DNA from: Platerodrilus igneus
Taxonomy: Eukaryota > Arthropoda > Insecta > Coleoptera > Lycidae
Length of the DNA: 64,000 nt
Assembly (NCBI GenBank): GCA_036346225.1
Contig: JARFIW010000108.1
Location: 1-64,000 of the forward strand
Direction: 5' to 3'
The stretch's first letter is position 1. Each line of letters begins with the position of its first letter. The position numbers and the translations under genes were made by a program. This document shows positions 1 through 13,026 of this stretch, piece by piece. The notes below the pieces were generated by a model. That model searched no databases. It worked only from the letters and a program-made list of their open reading frames with translations, and had not been told where the DNA came from.

Positions 1-379
1 AAAAAGCTGTATTATTCATTGAAATCTAAAATTTTATCAAAAGTTAAGCATTCTAACTTTGTTTATTTTCTGAATACAAATGGTAGTAAAGATCACATCC
101 AGTTTTAGAGCAAGTATATTAAAAATTAACTAGAGGGGGCTGTATCTGGCAGTGGTTAATATATAGGCATACAATTTTGTACCCACACTGTTTGTTTATA
201 GTTATTTAAATTCTATAAAGAACCTGAGATAAGTTTCAATAAGCCGTGGCATATTATTGGTTCACAACAAAATTTACTTTTATACATTTATTAAATCAAA
301 ATAACAAAGTAAAGGCCCAAATATAAATACTGATAAATATTAAGGAAACGTAGCAGACAGACATACGACGACGAGAGAC

Positions 380-383
<4 letters not shown>
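1..383. other. AT-rich non-coding stretch
   Basis: No open frame, RNA gene or repeat boundary is recognised here. It leads into the first (TA)n tract. Confidence 0.5.
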
Positions 384-450
<67 letters not shown>

Positions 451-532
451 GTATATATATATATAAATATTTTATATAGTTAATTACACAAGGTAAGTTA
501 AAAATACTATCGTATTACAGTGAATTAGATGA

Positions 533-574
<42 letters not shown>
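384..574. repeat. Two (TA)n microsatellites
   Basis: An almost pure TA tract covers about 384-466, interrupted by acgt, and a second covers 537-574. A unique AT-rich spacer of about 70 bp separates them. Similar tracts bound most of the repeats in this window. Confidence 0.9.
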
Positions 575-577
<3 letters not shown>

Positions 578-799
578 ATGTCAGGTGAAACGACACGAAG
601 ATACAAATTGTGAGCTAGGTGATGCTGTACTTCCCATAAGGTGTCTGTGTTAAATTTTACAACTTTGCTACTCCTGTCCTGATGAGCCCCATTTAGGGCG
701 AAACGCGTCGACAGGATGCCCTCGTGGCTGAATTTGAGTCACTTGCCAATAATTCCTTTTTACTTTGTTTAATTTAAGACTCATTAAACCTACTTTTTT

Positions 800-801
<2 letters not shown>
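575..801 (+). mobile_element. Hammerhead-bearing segment between TA tracts
   Basis: A ~226 bp segment sits between the (TA)n tract ending at 574 and the one starting at 802. It carries a full hammerhead ribozyme at 672-716 and has a more mixed base composition than its flanks. Hammerheads in animal genomes are known from Penelope-like element LTRs, from retrozyme-type retroelements and from some satellite DNAs, so this is probably a fragment of such an element. No reverse transcriptase or GIY-YIG frame lies nearby, so the assignment is inference. Confidence 0.5.
672..716 (+). ncRNA. Type I hammerhead ribozyme
   Basis: All conserved core positions are present in order. Stem I is a perfect 7-bp helix (672-678 with 710-716) and is open at its outer end, which makes it type I. 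The CTGATGA core is at 679-685. Stem II is GCCC/GGGC (686-689 with 696-699) with a 6-nt loop. GAA follows at 700-702. Stem III is ultra-short: the self-complementary ACGCGT at 703-708 gives 3 bp and essentially no loop. The predicted cleavage follows C709 (site GTC). Such a short stem III is typical of minimal animal type I hammerheads in repeats, which are thought to work best as dimers. The chance of all these elements co-occurring is very low. Confidence 0.88.

Positions 802-840
<39 letters not shown>
802..840. repeat. (TA)n microsatellite
   Basis: A pure TA tract separates the hammerhead segment from the TG start of the following repeat copy. Confidence 0.9.
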
Positions 841-842
<2 letters not shown>

Positions 843-2648
843 CTATGATAGGGGGGTAGTTTAAAGGTATATTAAGTCATAGGGGTCGTCAGATAAATGT
901 AAAAAGTATTAACATTAAGAAAACCAAACAATTCCACCATTAAATAGGAGTAAATTTAGTATTTTATATAAAGTCAATAGCGAGCACACTGTATATAAGT
1001 CATAATCAATTTAATTCATAAAAAGAGAGCTCATTATTTAATAATCAGATACTATTTAGCTAAAATAATAATGTGTACATCGTATAATACGTTCTAAGTT
1101 AAATATACAAGTCCAGAATCGGAAAGAAACGAGAAAATTAGGTTTTGAACGCATCGAGTTTCATCAAGGTAAACACGTAATCGTAAAGATAAACAAACTG
1201 ACATACTAGCTATTTAATAAGATTATTAAAATATCAAACCATAAATAAGTAAACGCGTTCAAATACGTCATTATTAGAAATATGAATACGTGACAAACAA
1301 CATTGTATTTCGATAAAATCCAACATATTTGGAGTAACAAACAAAATAAATAACAGGCAGTCCGCAATTTGATAAAGTTTGAACCATGGTCGACACAAAC
1401 ATAAAAGACGTGACAGAATGCAATGAAAATTTGGGATTTCTGAGAAATATACTGCACGAAGTTGAACGTCTACGTGTGAGATCATGCGTCTGAACAACAA
1501 TCGAAACAAGGAATTTTTAGAAATACCGATTTCTAGAAAGATAGGCGCAAAGTACAACATACGATGAACACCAATAAGAAAATTGATAAGTGGAGTCTAT
1601 AAATACTATGGGGGCCTTGTAAGCATTAAGTATTTCTTCGACAAAGCACCAGCCACGTCAATTTAAAGTTAAATATTACGTAAAAGTGAACGTAGTGAAA
1701 ATTAATAATTTATTAAACTTAGTGAAAATTAAAAAGTGCCAATTTATACAACGAGAAATAGCCGTTTTGATCTTAAAACGTAAGGTAAACTAATAATTGA
1801 ATTTTTTCTAATATGTAATAATTTAGGGCTGTGATTGTACCTCTAAATAAGCCTCCAGATCTGAGTGTACTTCTGATTGTACCTCTAAATAAACCTCCAA
1901 GTGTAAATATCCGTTTAAATAAATAGCTACAAACAGACTTCAAGGAAATTCTAAATAAACGTCAAGATACTCAAATTAAACCGCAACTTCAATCCAAGTC
2001 ATTCCAAGAATTCGAAGGAAAAATTCAAGCAACAATTAATTAATCATTCTGGTCAACAAGTGAAGAAACCACGCTAACGAGTCAAGCTGTAACAATCAAT
2101 CAATATTCATAGGCAGTTCCTAGAGACACGCAGGGAAAACACAGGTCAGAGAATTTATTCATTATTAATATAAGACTGTTTTTCAATTTTAACATTTAAT
2201 ATTTGCTATATCAAATATCTAAGGGTAATCAAAAATCATTTGAGAATTTGAAAAATAGAGAGAGGATCGTTTGAACGTTTAAAGATACTTAAAAGTAATT
2301 ACAATGGTATATTTTTGCTGGCTTTCAGGAAACTTAAATTTTGGTGGAATAGATAAATATCAATATTTTATTCAAAGGCTAATTTTTGAATATCAAACAA
2401 ATTAATAATTTATAGACATAAAAGCGTACATAATATCGATTATTATATTGTGTAATTTTGGATTGCTTTATTTTTCATTTTCATTTCCTTCATTCACATT
2501 CTTTTAACAAATAAGTAATAAAAAGAAAAGGGATTAAACAATCTTTATTGTCGAAACTTAAGGTATTCACCGCAATTTATATAGAACGACCAACGTGAGG
2601 TATTCACAGCAATTTATATGACACACCAACTAAGGGAATTCACAACAA
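841..2648 (+). mobile_element. TG...CA repeat family, copy 1
   Basis: A non-coding repeat of ~1.8 kb begins TGCTATGATA right after a (TA)n tract and ends ...TTCACAACA before another TA stretch. It aligns closely over most of its length with 17540-19330. Shared landmarks are the head (tatattaagtcataggggtcgt), a TATA-box-like sequence near 1598 (tctataaatactatggggg), a splice-donor-like AAAACGTAAGG near 1777, and TTTAGGGCT near 1825 followed by short variable repeats. The inverted ends and TG/CA termini fit either a very long solo LTR or a terminal-inverted-repeat element. No coding capacity was found. Confidence 0.7.
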
Positions 2649-3399
2649 TATATAATCTTTATCTAACCCTTGTTAATAATTAGAAATACACCGTCTTAGT
2701 GTAGCTGATCAGTGGCGTTGAGCAGAAGTTTTTATATGGGTCAAAACACCTCAAGATCTGGTTTTAAAATTGCTAAAATAAACTATCCATTCAGAAATAA
2801 ATTTCTATACGCAAAATTAAACTTATACTAGCTAAATCTACTTAATAATACACGAATTGTCTGTGTAGGTTTAAAACAAAGATATACTTGCGTTTTGGAT
2901 TATCACATTCTTGCTGGTATTCTTATCTTTATTGTTATCCAGTAAATCGTTTCCATTTGAATTAACTGCACTGAAAAATTTCTGGTTCCATTTTTAGATT
3001 TTTACTTTTTTACTCTTTTAATACGTCAAAGTATCAATTTACAAAAGTACATTTATCTTAAATAGATTAAAAGTAGCCGACGACCTTGTACCATAACTTA
3101 TTATTTATATTCGAGCAATAAATTGTCGTTGCACTTCATAAAATAACGATCTTTCAATGACCGAAAGTCGGCGGGCTTATGTTCAACTTCAGTGCTATAT
3201 CTTGAATAACTGAATGAATGACGCTCCTCGTTAAATTCCACTTTAATACTGTAACAGAATCTTAATACATCATTCTTTCTCAAACTTCGATCACATTCTC
3301 GAAGTATGGATCATACTCCGTATGTAACAATTAGTCACAGTTTCGCGTGTTCATTATCGCTAATGGTCCGTCAGTTTAAATTTATGGTGATCATAAAAG
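2649..3399. other. Non-coding stretch between repeat copies
   Basis: No convincing gene. The left boundary of the minus-strand copy 2 may lie inside this stretch but could not be fixed by eye. A 60-codon minus frame at 3101-3283 has no recognisable features. Confidence 0.4.
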
Positions 3400-4696
3400 A
3401 TTCTTACCTTTTATTAATGAATTAAAGCCACATCTCTCTTCAATGCTCATATGCTTATGTAGACCACTGCTTAATTACATATCTTCGCTAGAGCAATTAT
3501 TTAAATCCGTTTCTTGAATTAGTTTGATAGTAGCTACTTAAAATTCATTACAGTACGTTATTTAGATTCGTTCGCCAGAGTAGTCATTTTGATTCGTTCA
3601 CCAGAGTGGTTACTTAGAATTCATTCACCTGAGTGTTAACTTAGGATTCATTAGAGTACGTTACTTAAAATCCTAAATTATTAAATATTAAAATTAGGTT
3701 AAATTAATAATTCTAACTTACGTTTTTTAAAGTTAACGGCAACTTTTATCGTAGATCGGTACTAGAATTATTGTTTTAAAATTTTTCACTAAATAATTAT
3801 TTAATTTTTAATATTTTCAATCCGCCGGATATTATACTTTGAACTGTTATAGATAGTGCCTTGATCGAAAAAAGACTGATTGTTTACCAAGTCCGTGTTC
3901 TATATAAAGGCTCCTCCCTTCACCTGTACCATTGGTTTTCCAAGCGTACTTTGTTAATTGAAGTGTTGTACTTTGGTCTTATGTTGCAGCCTTCAGATTT
4001 TCTTCAACGTTACCATCAAAACTCGTGTTGAAGTGATGCATTTCCTCACGTAGGCATCTAATTCGTATAGTGTATTTCTTTGAATATCCCATTTTGAACT
4101 TTTTTCAAGTCACGTCCGCTTGTTTACATTTGCATTTTTAAAAATTTTTTCCGTTTAATTTATCAAGTAACCAAACGTCTGTTTTGTTGTTTAGTACTCC
4201 AAAATCTGTTGGATTTTATATGAATTTACGATATACAGATCACGTAGTCAAATTTATAGAATGACGTACTTGAATGCGTTTGTTTATTTTATGCGTTAAT
4301 GTTTTGAATGGGATTCTTTTATAGCTAGTATGCCAGGTTATTTTCTTTCACTAATTGCATATTTATCTCAATAAAACTCGTTGCGTTTAAAATGTTATTC
4401 TAGCGTATTTATTTTCAATTTTATGCTCGTCTAATTAATTTAAAATGCACTATATGACGTACAAGTTATTTATCACACTAAATATGATTTTATTTTTAAA
4501 GATTGAGCTTCCTTTCATAAATTAAAGTTAGTTGTGATTTATATACAGTGTGCACGATATTAGCTATTTGCATAATTGTCAAGTTACTTCCATTTTATGA
4601 TGAAATTGTTTAGTTTTCTAAATTTTAGTGATATTTACATGTAGCGTACGACCCTTATGACTCAATATACCTCCAAATTACCCTATTGTCATAGCA
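3400..4696 (-). mobile_element. TG...CA repeat family, copy 2
   Basis: Read on the minus strand, it starts TGCTATGACAATAGGG at 4696 and shares the gtcataagggtcgta head with copy 1. A TATA-like ctatataaagg lies near 3900-3912 (plus-strand reading). The donor-like AAAACGTAAG is near 3720 and the TAGG motif near 3670. It is followed by ~30-bp imperfect repeats containing attcgttc.ccagagt (3560-3660). It lies head-to-head with copy 3 across a short TATATATA. The left end is uncertain. Confidence 0.6.
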
Positions 4697-4706
4697 ATAT
4701 ATATAA

Positions 4707-6720
4707 TGCTATGATAAGGGGTTATTTTAAGAGTATACTAAGTCATTATGGTTACCGAATACATGTAAATAATACTAGAAGTTAGAAAACTTCATTTATT
4801 TAGCATTAAAAATAGGTAATTTGCATATTATGCAAAGAACAAACATTTAACACTCTGTATAAGAATCGTAAGTAACTTTAATTAATGCTGAGTAGCATAT
4901 CATTCAACAATAAGTAAACATTCAGTAAAAGAAATAGCTCTACATGCAATCAAACTTGTCCCAAACGAAAAATATTCATAGATTGTAAAATTAATACGCC
5001 TGAAATGCAGTAAAAACCTAGAAAATCATAATACAATTCACATTAAACAAGCGATAAAGAAAGCAGATAGCATAATCTCCTAATAAGAAACGCATTCTTC
5101 AAAATAAATACGATTCGAAAACGCAAAAATGTAAACAGAAATATGTTAATTTACGTCATTTGTCTATGTGATTTTCTACATGAAGTTAATGCAGATCCCA
5201 AAGTGTTATCTTGACAAACAACGCCATAAGTGAAAATTACGTGCTAAAGCAAATTATAAATTCCTATAACAACATCAAAATACACGCTATAAAATAAATA
5301 CAAACCAGAAATATACGATTAACTACGTGATCAACAAGTCGTTCTATAAGGTAACATCAGCGATAAACCTGTAAAAGACCCAAAATATTCAAAACAACTG
5401 ATGGTTGGTCGTACACTTTGAACACCAGCTCAGATAAACCAATGTATTTAATAGAGCGTAGGCGATATAGAAGGTGCAAGTTTGGTAAGCGGGTAGTCTT
5501 AATTTAAACCACGTACATGCTGCGTCACTGATACTGAAGAATTTACGCGGCGAATAAAATTTCTAATTGAACAATAAAAATTTTCTGAAAAGTGATGTTA
5601 TAAAATATTGTGAATTAATTATAGTGAAAATTTATGAGACAAAGCCTGGCCGTTTGCTAGAAAACTTAAGTAGATATTTAATAATTGATTTAAGCTAAAA
5701 TATTCATAATTCAGGGCTCTAATGAAACTGTAATGATACTTTAATAAAGTTCTAAAAATAATTCTATGAAAACATTATAATAATTCTAAGACAATTCTAA
5801 TGATACTCTAAAGAAATTCTATGTACAATATTCAAAGCAAATAATAAGAATAAATTCAAAGAACATTACAACGTTATGAAAATTTAAGCCAGATCGCATT
5901 AAACGGGGTAAAACTTGGAGACGAAGCAACTCAACTTAAAGCAATATTAGGGTACATTACTTTCTATTTATTATATTTGAACATTGATCATATTAAGGCA
6001 TTATTTTCTATTTATTAATTTTGAACATATTTTAAACTTGAATAATTTATGTAAGGAGTCAACCAAAATTTATTTTGATACGTGAAAAATTTCGTAAACA
6101 AGGGAAAATCTTGAACGTTCAGAGAAATTTCCAGTAGAGTACAATCGATAAAATTTACCGACTTTTAAGTAAGTAAAGGGAGCTTTAAATTTTGGAGATA
6201 AATAATTTAAAATTTTACTTAATCTTCTTTGGGGATTAAACCACTCATAGTTTTTAAAATTATCTTTATTAACGTTTCGATCCATAACCATAATCTTCTT
6301 TGGGGATTAAACCACTCATAGTTTTTAAAATTATCTTTATTAACGTTTCGATCCATAACCTAGGATACTAAATACTAAACAAACCACAACAAACATACAG
6401 GGAGTATTTAATTTAAAATTTATTATAATTTTATTCAGGGGTTAATTTTATCATACAGTCAAACAGATTAAACTGTGAAGTGTATGTGATTTTTCTTTTC
6501 TTATTATACAAATATTAATCGACTTCGTTTTATCATTCAAAGCAGAAAACGTTTTAGGGAAAAAGGGATAAATTATTTGATTATCGTAACGTTGTGCACT
6601 CTGTGAATTAAACTGGGCTAGCCGAGGCAAATTTAAAATTTCAGGAGATCAAAATACACAAAGCGGTGATGGTCAGAAGAGGACTATTTGAATAATTACA
6701 TCGGCATACAGTGTTATCAT

Positions 6721-6724
<4 letters not shown>
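4707..6724 (+). mobile_element. TG...CA repeat family, copy 3
   Basis: It starts TGCTATGATAAGGGG at 4707 and ends GTTATCATAACA at 6724, immediately before a (TA)n tract. The two ends are clear inverted repeats of each other, which makes this the best-delimited copy (about 2.0 kb). The tail carries the family motif ...aaactgggctagccgagg near 6610, also seen in copies 4 and 5. An AGGGCTCTAATG block near 5714 is followed by attctaa-type short repeats. No protein is encoded. Confidence 0.7.
6221..6361. repeat. Perfect 71-bp tandem duplication
   Basis: The segment beginning aatcttctttggggattaaa at 6221 repeats without visible change from 6292. It lies inside repeat copy 3 and creates a small spurious minus-strand frame. 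Confidence 0.9.
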
Positions 6725-6760
<36 letters not shown>

Positions 6761-7556
6761 ATTATTATTTTGAAATTGGTTGACAACGGTATCTCGATTT
6801 TATAAGATTTTAAGCATTATATAAAAGACAAGTTTGATAACGAACGCGTGTTCACATTAATGATATCGTAACACAACTTATGCGTCCACTTGACAACAGC
6901 ATAAAGATTCTTCTTTCGAACTGCCTGGTCAGGTTTACAGTTAATTTAAATTACGCGTTTTATGTGTAATAAACGCGAAATACGCCTTATAAGGAAAACT
7001 TTTAATGTTGTATTCGTAGAAAGCTTCATTACAGAACCAACGCTTGCAAATATGTTGACAACGGTACTAAAAAGCGATTTTCAATTTTAATTAAAATAGT
7101 AAGGTTCAAGGAATTCTTGACTATCAAGCACATGTCTAGGTAAGGAACCAGAAAGTATAATTTATCAAGTCCGGATTCCTAGATTAAATAAAACGGCTAA
7201 CAAAGGTGATTACCTGACTTGAAATAATAAAAGTGTAGCGAACCCGTATAGTTAAATAAGTAGGAACTAAAATGGTCTTTAAATCAACGACGCAATATTA
7301 TTTAAAGGTATAAAATGAAATGTAACACTCGTAACGACTAACATTTAGTCAATTGATTTTATTTATCAACTTTTAACAACAGCTACTTAAGATATGAAAT
7401 TTGTCATTAATTACGTTGGTACTGCGGTGTTGGTTAAATGCGCACGATATTTTCTCAGTGGCACGTATTTAACCATTGCCAGTACTTGTTTCGTTAACTT
7501 TTAATGTTACAAATCTATGATACTGATTAAATATAAAATAAAAACTTAGCCAAAGA
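6725..7556. other. (TA)n tract and 3' flank of the LRR gene
   Basis: A TA tract runs to about 6756 and is followed by a short ATT run. The rest is AT-rich. A minus-strand AATAAA at 7358-7363 lies about 195 bp beyond the LRR gene stop and is a plausible polyadenylation signal for it. Nothing else is recognised. Confidence 0.4.
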
Positions 7557-9259
7557 TTATATTACATCATTCGAGTCCGTTCGAAATAATCGCCTCCTTG
7601 GTGGATTTGGTGGTGGCAATGGCGGTTTAAACTCTTCGCCCATTTCAGGTACCTGCAGACTGTTTGTTCTTCTCGCCCTTTCCAATTGTATATCGATATC
7701 AAACAACTTTTGGACCTCCAACTCAACACAAGATGATATAGTTGAGTTCCGTTTGCAACTGTCTAAAAGTGGTCCGTAGTATACACTTGTGTATTTGTTG
7801 CAAACAGGTGTTAGATATCCAGGAGCTGTTGCTTCGCAGTAGCTATTCGACCTGTGCACTTTATGCACTTCTGTAGTTTCAGAGATCTCGGAATTTATTA
7901 TTGTTTTTTCTTTTGATATCAAACGACCTCGAAGGTATAAGTATGTGGTAAAAGCGGGAAGAAGAACTACTAGAACGCCCCCAGTGGTCAATAATGCTAT
8001 AGCAAGCACTATATGCTTGTTGTAAATCCACGGACGCTCTTTCCATTCAGGGTCTGTTGTTATGCTAAAACAACTACGAGGTGAAGGAAACTTTTCTTTT
8101 CCCTCCGAAAGAACAAAAATATACGTAGTATCTCCATCCAACTTATCAACAACTATTTCATTATCAAAATTAGTGACACAGTTGATTTCGTTTTGTTATT
8201 GGCCGCAAAACGTATAAGATTATACCCAGATAAATTAACCATGGTGTCAATTAGTAAGGATGTGGGATTATCTTGGATCTCGTAGTACGTTAAATTGATT
8301 GCACTGCCATTTTGTATGATAATTTCCTGAGTAAATACTTTAGAGTTAATACCTGGCTTTGCAAAACGGCGTTTGCCATGGTAGTGCAATTTTTGGCAGT
8401 TGAATGAAAGGTATTGTCCATATTCTACTATCACAGCGTTTGTGATGGGATCGTTGCTGTTTGGTTCAGTAGAGTCGCAAAAGTCCACGCTGTCGATACT
8501 CAGGTTATCGTTACATAATAAGGGTGAGGATTTATCGATGTAGGAGGTTGTAATATAAAACTCCTTTAACCATTCCAAAGAACAGTTTAGACAGTTCCAT
8601 CTGTTGTTGTTTAATAATAGTTTCCCATCCAGTATTGAAGTTAAGTCTCTGAATACACCTTCCGGTAAGGCGTATAAAAAATTATCTTGTAGATTAAGTT
8701 GACGTATATTTTGACAACCCACAAATGCATCTCTCTGTATATACATCATTTTACAAGAGTTTAGGTACAACGTTGCCAGATTGGGAGCGCAAATGAACGC
8801 CTTATTTGGTAATTCCTCAATAACATTTTCTGACAAATTTATTGTTATTAACTGTACTAAACGTACACCACTTGGTCCAGTTAAATTTGTCAGTGCTAAT
8901 GATACAATTATAAACCTTTTAATATTCAAATCTGCCAATGAATTCAGTTCTTGTAGCGCTGCTTTTTGCACGAACAGCTTCAGTTGTCTTGAAGTGTGAA
9001 GTGTGAAATTTATAAGATATTTTAAACCAAGAAATGATTTAGAGCTTAAACTACACACCTTAGAGTCAATTATGGATAAGCTTCTGAGTTCTTGAAATGG
9101 GTGGTTTTCGAAGACATTTGTTCCAATATCGTAAAGCCAGCTGTGCTCTATATTTAGTACAGATATATTACGTTCCAGTTTATTTAGCCATTGATGTGAC
9201 AACCTGCTGGTGTTAAATTCCACATATGTTAAATGGAGCCTCAGTACGTTGCAGATAAC
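7557..9259 (-). CDS. LRR transmembrane protein, terminal exon (one frameshift)
   Basis: This exon encodes most of a cell-surface leucine-rich-repeat protein. It begins after a classic acceptor (poly-T then GTAG, 9260-9263). It reads through about six LRRs (for example LNLQDNFLYALPEGVF), then an LRRCT-like cap (NNRWNCLNCSLEWLKEF) and an extracellular stretch with several N-glycosylation sites. After the frameshift come one membrane span (HIVLAIALLTTGGVLVVLL, around 7975-8035) and a ~120-residue cytoplasmic tail with a proline-rich end (PPLPPPNPPRRR). There is no TIR domain, so it is not a Toll receptor. The reading frame shifts between about 8156 and 8197: the upstream frame hits TAG at 8153-8155, while the downstream frame is open from about 8197. 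The A/T-rich run near 8184-8200 is the likely indel site, either a real mutation or a sequencing error. Family-level call only. Confidence 0.75.
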
Positions 9260-10200
9260 CTACAAAAAAAAACGAGCATAAATATTGTTCTATTACTGTA
9301 TAACTATTTTGTTCATACATAAATACACGAAGAAATTGTAACGCAAGTGTGTTACTTTAAGCAAATGTTAGGTAATAGAATGAATTTATTAATTTCAGTT
9401 AGTATGAACTTTTAGCACAAAAGCAGCTTTTAAAATTTAGAAGCTTTGCTAGTGTACATTAATAACGCGCGTATTTTAACGTAATATTAAATTAGGATCC
9501 AGATAAATAAAAAATGCACTCAATCTATTGAATATATACGGTAGTAACGATCAGGACTTTACACTCTTCGTATTCAATTTAGAAAAATACATATGTATCT
9601 TGGTAAATAACCGGCATAAGAATGTTTATTTGTAAACATTCACACAAGTTTAACAACAAATCATTGAATCATCAAATTTGTTACGTTCCAATTTTGCTTT
9701 TAATTTTTCCCTGGTTAATTCAATACCCGCTCGAATAAATTCCCTTTCTACTGTTAAATCCTTCAACATAATTAATAATAAATACGCTCTCTAATAATTC
9801 CTTAACTTAAATCTAGTTGCTTTGAAACGACAAGTTTATGCTACTATTAAAGAGTTTATATCTTGTTTTAGGTACCCGTTATCTTGGTATACATTACGAC
9901 CGCATATAATTGCTTCTCTTGTGTTTCTCATTTAAAAACTTGTTGAGATAATAGATCCTACTATTATTTGATAGCGTGTTTTTTAGTTTTAATCGCGCTT
10001 CGATAAGCGAGGATTTACAATTCGAATTCGTGTTATTTAAACCATTTTTGAATTTGATTCTACAGCTTGTGCGTCGAAATATTTTCTACATCATTCGTCA
10101 CAGTACATCAAAAGCAATGCACGTTTTTTTTTGTTCGACAAGTAGGAGCTGCCTTACGTGTATTGCTTTTAGCTGGAGACTGAATTGGTTCTTTCTTTAT

Positions 10201-10275
10201 GTAGGCCCAACTGTTTGCTGACGTAGACCAACTGCTCTTGTCTGTAGACCAACTGCCTTTGTCCGTAGACCGCTG
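10201..10275. repeat. ~22-bp tandem repeat (gtagaccaactgc)
   Basis: Four imperfect tandem units contain gtagaccaactgc or a variant, with a spacing of about 22 bp, followed by degenerate copies. Confidence 0.7.
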
Positions 10276-12592
10276 CTGCAGTTACGGTGGCAGGGTGAAT
10301 GAATCCTGACTAAGTATCTGAATACCTACAGGTATGCAACTCATTTTTTTTTTGTATGTGTCAATGGCATATTCCGTATCAACGTTAGTGTAGTTACGTG
10401 ACATTGTAGAACTATTGATCTTTGCTGCTAATCGATATTATCGCTCTACAAGTGTGAGGTACCTTTGTTAAAAATGTTGGACAGACATACGCTTATTCTT
10501 TTATACTGAAAGGTTTATTTTACAAACGGTACTATGTACAATTTAAAAGATGTCTGACAAATGCTCCCACACGTTAATTTTTTCCTACTATTTTGTTATT
10601 TTACAAAAAGTATTAGGTGAAATTTTAAAAACGCTTGACAAAAGTTCTACAGGTTTATTTACTACTGATTAATTTTATTTTGTGAGAAATACGAGATGCG
10701 CACTTCGTATCTAAATTCCTGAATTATCCATACAATATAATTGTTTGTTGTGAAATCATAACACTTAATTTATTATCTTTTTAAGCGTTAATAGATAATC
10801 GTGGGCTATGTGTTTTTTTGTTTCTTTTTGGTATGTAGGCGAATCCCTCCACTCTCCACATTTGATAATTAGCCTGGTATTTACTTTTCTTCCGGCTACG
10901 TCTAGGTACGTAGCAAATTGGAACGACACATCCTACAACTCTAATAATAATGAAACCAGCCGTAAAAGTTTATGCGATACATGAAAACCGTGGAAGAAAC
11001 TAAAAGCTACACGAATTTAAATAAACCCTCACCATGGTAGATTGATCACAGCATTCATATACTAATAAAGTTACAACCATAAAAATGTGTTAACAAGGTA
11101 AATAAATATAGCCGTTTTCAAAAGTGTGGGAACAAATAATCGGTTACATGAAGAGAATGACATTGACGCTGACCTTGTTACGTGTTAAGTGAATCAACCC
11201 GCTACGAATCGTTTTCAATTATTGAATAACCAGTTTCCATTTCTTATAGATAATTAATCTTCTATTTTTGTATAAAAGTAAAGTAACTGCGTTTGTTTTT
11301 TAAAGCCAGTAATGTGTATTTTAAAATTATTAGTTACATTGTAGATTTAGAATTATTTTAATATGTATCGATACGTTAAAATACCTTTTCGGAAAATGTG
11401 CTGTGGACAAGCATTATAGGGGTGTTGAAGTTCTCTATTCCAATTCGTTGTAAGACATATGCAATTTTGAATAAGCTAATCCCACGGAGCGACGAATGAG
11501 TATAGACACGATGAAAGTAATTTACATGAACGTAAATTGATCACCGGAGTTCGGAAAGTTATCTGCGTTTTTGGGGTGTGTTATCGATTTTATTGTTATT
11601 CAGTACTTGTTTATCTATCCAACCTCTCTTGCCTTTTCCCATAGCGTACTACCATTATTACCGACGAGCAGTACGTCATAAATTTGCTGAGAACCGTGTA
11701 ATTTCTTAGCTAATTTTAATTTTGGTCGCAAATTTAGGCGCAAGGGAAGCCAGTTAGCTCGAGTTACGCATACTGCAGTAAACATGAGATATGGGGAGTG
11801 ACTTTTTAATTAAATTTGTAAAAGCAATACAAAGACTAAAAGGGGGTAAATAAACATATGGGGGAGAGCGCCACTACATCGAACTGTAATAATAAATACA
11901 CCTTAAGGAAAGATGCAAAAGCCCTTAAGTATACTTGGATAATGTTGTTTGTAAAAAATAATAAAACTTCATTTCTGAACAGCAAACCAAACCATTAACG
12001 AGAGTTATAATAAAAGTAGATTATTAAATGAAATACGAGACACCAATTATAATGTTATATAAAGAAGCATAAACAAATGTATAAAATGCATCAAAAAGTT
12101 TCAAACATTAATATCTAGCGTTTTTTCCTGTTTCAAAATAGTCCCTGCTTCTTAACCTTAGTTAAAATTAATTCCAAAAACCCAAAGTAAACCACTTTAT
12201 CGACCACTGAGCTTACATTCTCTTGAGTAATTTATTTGGCTTTACACTTATATCTTCTCATGTAGTAATTCAATAAAATTTTAACGTTCAATAATATTGT
12301 ATTCAAAAATTTGTTCTTTCAATATTTTATAAACAATTGTACAAGAAGTATATGGTTTAATATATATGAGTAAAATATTATTTCATTTTTATCTAGTCTC
12401 AACTTTCTAAAAAAAATATATTATTTAAGATGTACACAAAATTATGATCATTCCAATTTAGACACAAGGTTTATTAATATCTCATAGCAGATTTGGTATG
12501 ACATTTGACAATTTGTTTTTAAAATTTTAATTTTCAAAGAGTAAAAATATGTTAAGTTAGCTATAAAATTACCTCACACATTCTTTAATTTA

Positions 12593-12850
12593 ATGATGAA
12601 ATTAGACACTTTGAAACTTTTAGTTCACAAAGGACATTTTATGTGCGAATGCAATTCAGGTAGCTGCAAGGCTTGTCGTAAAAAGCATAATACGGTTTTG
12701 CACATTTCTCGTGTCAAGGTTTCACCCAAAAGTTTTCCGTATATGGATTCAAATACAAATAAATCAACCAAACGCCAAGCCATGCTTCACAAGAAGCAAG
12801 GGATGACCACAATCTGCCAACATCGTAAGTTACGATTTAAAAATACTTGA
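12593..12850 (+). pseudogene. BEL/Pao-type gag zinc-knuckle remnant
   Basis: An 85-codon plus-strand frame contains HKGHFMCECNSGSCKACRKKH followed by NTVLH. This matches the spacing seen at the end of BEL/Pao Gag proteins: a C/H knuckle followed by a second Cys pair and HNTLLH. The first Cys pair appears lost (LKLLVHKGH). No protease or reverse transcriptase follows, so this is an isolated fragment lying antisense within the LRR gene intron. Confidence 0.55.
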
Positions 12851-13026
12851 TTTGTGAACTATACGTTTCAGTGTCTACTTGCATTATTAAATAAAGAATA
12901 TGTGAAGTAAGACGACAGTAAACAGTTTCAGTAGCTCAGTAAATCATCTTTTTGTTATTAAATATGAATAGTATTTACTAAACTTAACGATTCCGTATGA
13001 TACTCCGATAAAACTCTAATATATAT

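Larger units (their letters stand above)
9260..13026 (-). other. Large intron of the LRR gene, downstream part
   Basis: AT-rich intronic DNA on the minus strand between the two LRR exons. Apart from the short tandem repeat at 10201-10275 and the gag remnant at 12593-12850, no gene or delimited element is seen. Confidence 0.6.

Noticed and set aside
8781..8999. 72-codon plus frame over the LRR exon
   Set aside because: It is the antisense shadow of the real minus-strand LRR coding sequence.
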